This document shows positions 5,504 through 5,646 of a DNA stretch of 5,646 bases, in pieces. Both the position numbers and the translations under genes were made by a program. Within the stretch, counting starts at the first letter, position 1. Every line of letters starts with the position of its first letter. Under the pieces are notes generated by a model. That model saw only the letters and a list, made by a program, of their open reading frames with translations, did not search any database and had not been told where the DNA came from. The stretch comes from Lentisphaerota bacterium (lineage in GTDB: Bacteria > Verrucomicrobiota > Lentisphaeria > Oligosphaerales > Oligosphaeraceae): NCBI GenBank assembly GCA_012799755.1, contig JAAZKQ010000815.1, positions 1-5,646 of the forward strand, given 5' to 3'.

Positions 5504-5646
5504 TTCATCTGTGTCTATCCGTGGTTAAAAACACCCCCAAGACAAAACTTTCGTGTATTCCGTGTGTTCTGTGGTTAAAAACACCCCAAGACAAAATTTT
5601 CGTGTATTCTGTGTGTTCCGTGGTTAAAAACACCCCCAAGACAAAA
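5504..5646. repeat. Right tandem array of ~50-bp CGTG-type repeats
   Basis: GTGGTTAAAAACACC recurs at 5521, 5571 and 5620 (periods 50 and 49). It is followed by CCAAGACAAAA and CGTGTATTC-CGTGTGTTC words, and the array runs off the window edge. It is the same family and orientation as 51-169, but its units are more alike to each other than to the left array. No gene and no CRISPR-like unique spacers are present. Confidence 0.85.

Larger units (their letters stand above)
4927..5646. other. 720-bp non-coding, repeat-rich region upstream of the operon
   Basis: No credible gene is found on either strand. Open frames here are made of the repeats and shift frame from one repeat copy to the next. 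The content, in order, is an AT-rich leader next to the GspL-like gene (4927-4985), a GC-rich hairpin (4989-5010), an inverted copy and a half copy of the GC-rich element (5021-5119), and unique AT-richer sequence (about 5120-5222). The 80-bp array (5223-5474), a hairpin (5473-5503) and a CGTG-type tandem array (5504-5646) follow. The operon promoter should lie in 4927-5222, but no convincing -35/-10 pair is visible. Confidence 0.75.

Noticed and set aside
5223..5646. Possible CRISPR array
   Set aside because: The repeats are contiguous 80-bp and ~50-bp units without unique spacers of regular length, and no cas gene is present.

Overview
The window holds one tightly packed, four-gene operon on the minus strand (170-4926). 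It encodes the inner-membrane assembly platform and ATPase of a type II secretion or type IV pilus-like machine. Repeat-rich non-coding DNA lies on both sides (1-169 and 4927-5646). In transcription order the genes are: a GspL-like protein, which looks like a PilM-PilN fusion (4926-3532); a GspM/PilO-like protein (3535-2882); a GspE/PilB-family ATPase (2895-1399); and a GspF/PilC-family polytopic membrane protein (1399-170). Consecutive genes overlap by 4, 14 and 1 bases (an ATGA, a short overlap and a TAATG junction), so they are almost certainly co-transcribed and translationally coupled.

The likely mechanism comes from family knowledge. The cytoplasmic hexameric ATPase GspE is recruited to the membrane by the cytoplasmic domain of the GspL-like protein. 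The periplasmic coiled-coil and ferredoxin-like parts of GspL and GspM pair with each other, and GspF is the membrane core that ATP hydrolysis turns to add or extract (pseudo)pilin subunits. No pilin or pseudopilin, secretin, prepilin peptidase or retraction ATPase is encoded here, so the window alone cannot separate secretion from pilus or pseudopilus assembly.

The flanks carry two kinds of dispersed repeat. The first is an AT-richer tandem repeat of about 48-50 bp built on CGTGT-TTCCGTGGTTA words. It occurs in the same orientation at both ends (51-169 and 5504-5646), each time preceded by a segment starting TTAGGTTGTGGA. The second is a GC-rich, hairpin-forming element. It is present as an inverted copy plus a half copy at 5021-5119, and as an array with an exact 80-bp period at 5223-5474 in the other orientation.

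The organism is not identified by any marker gene. The coding GC content, the divergent PilM-PilN-fused platform and these repeat styles suggest the Planctomycetota-Verrucomicrobiota-Lentisphaerota group or a similar environmental Gram-negative lineage; this is inference. No RNA genes, CRISPR arrays, insertion-sequence transposases or broken genes are seen.
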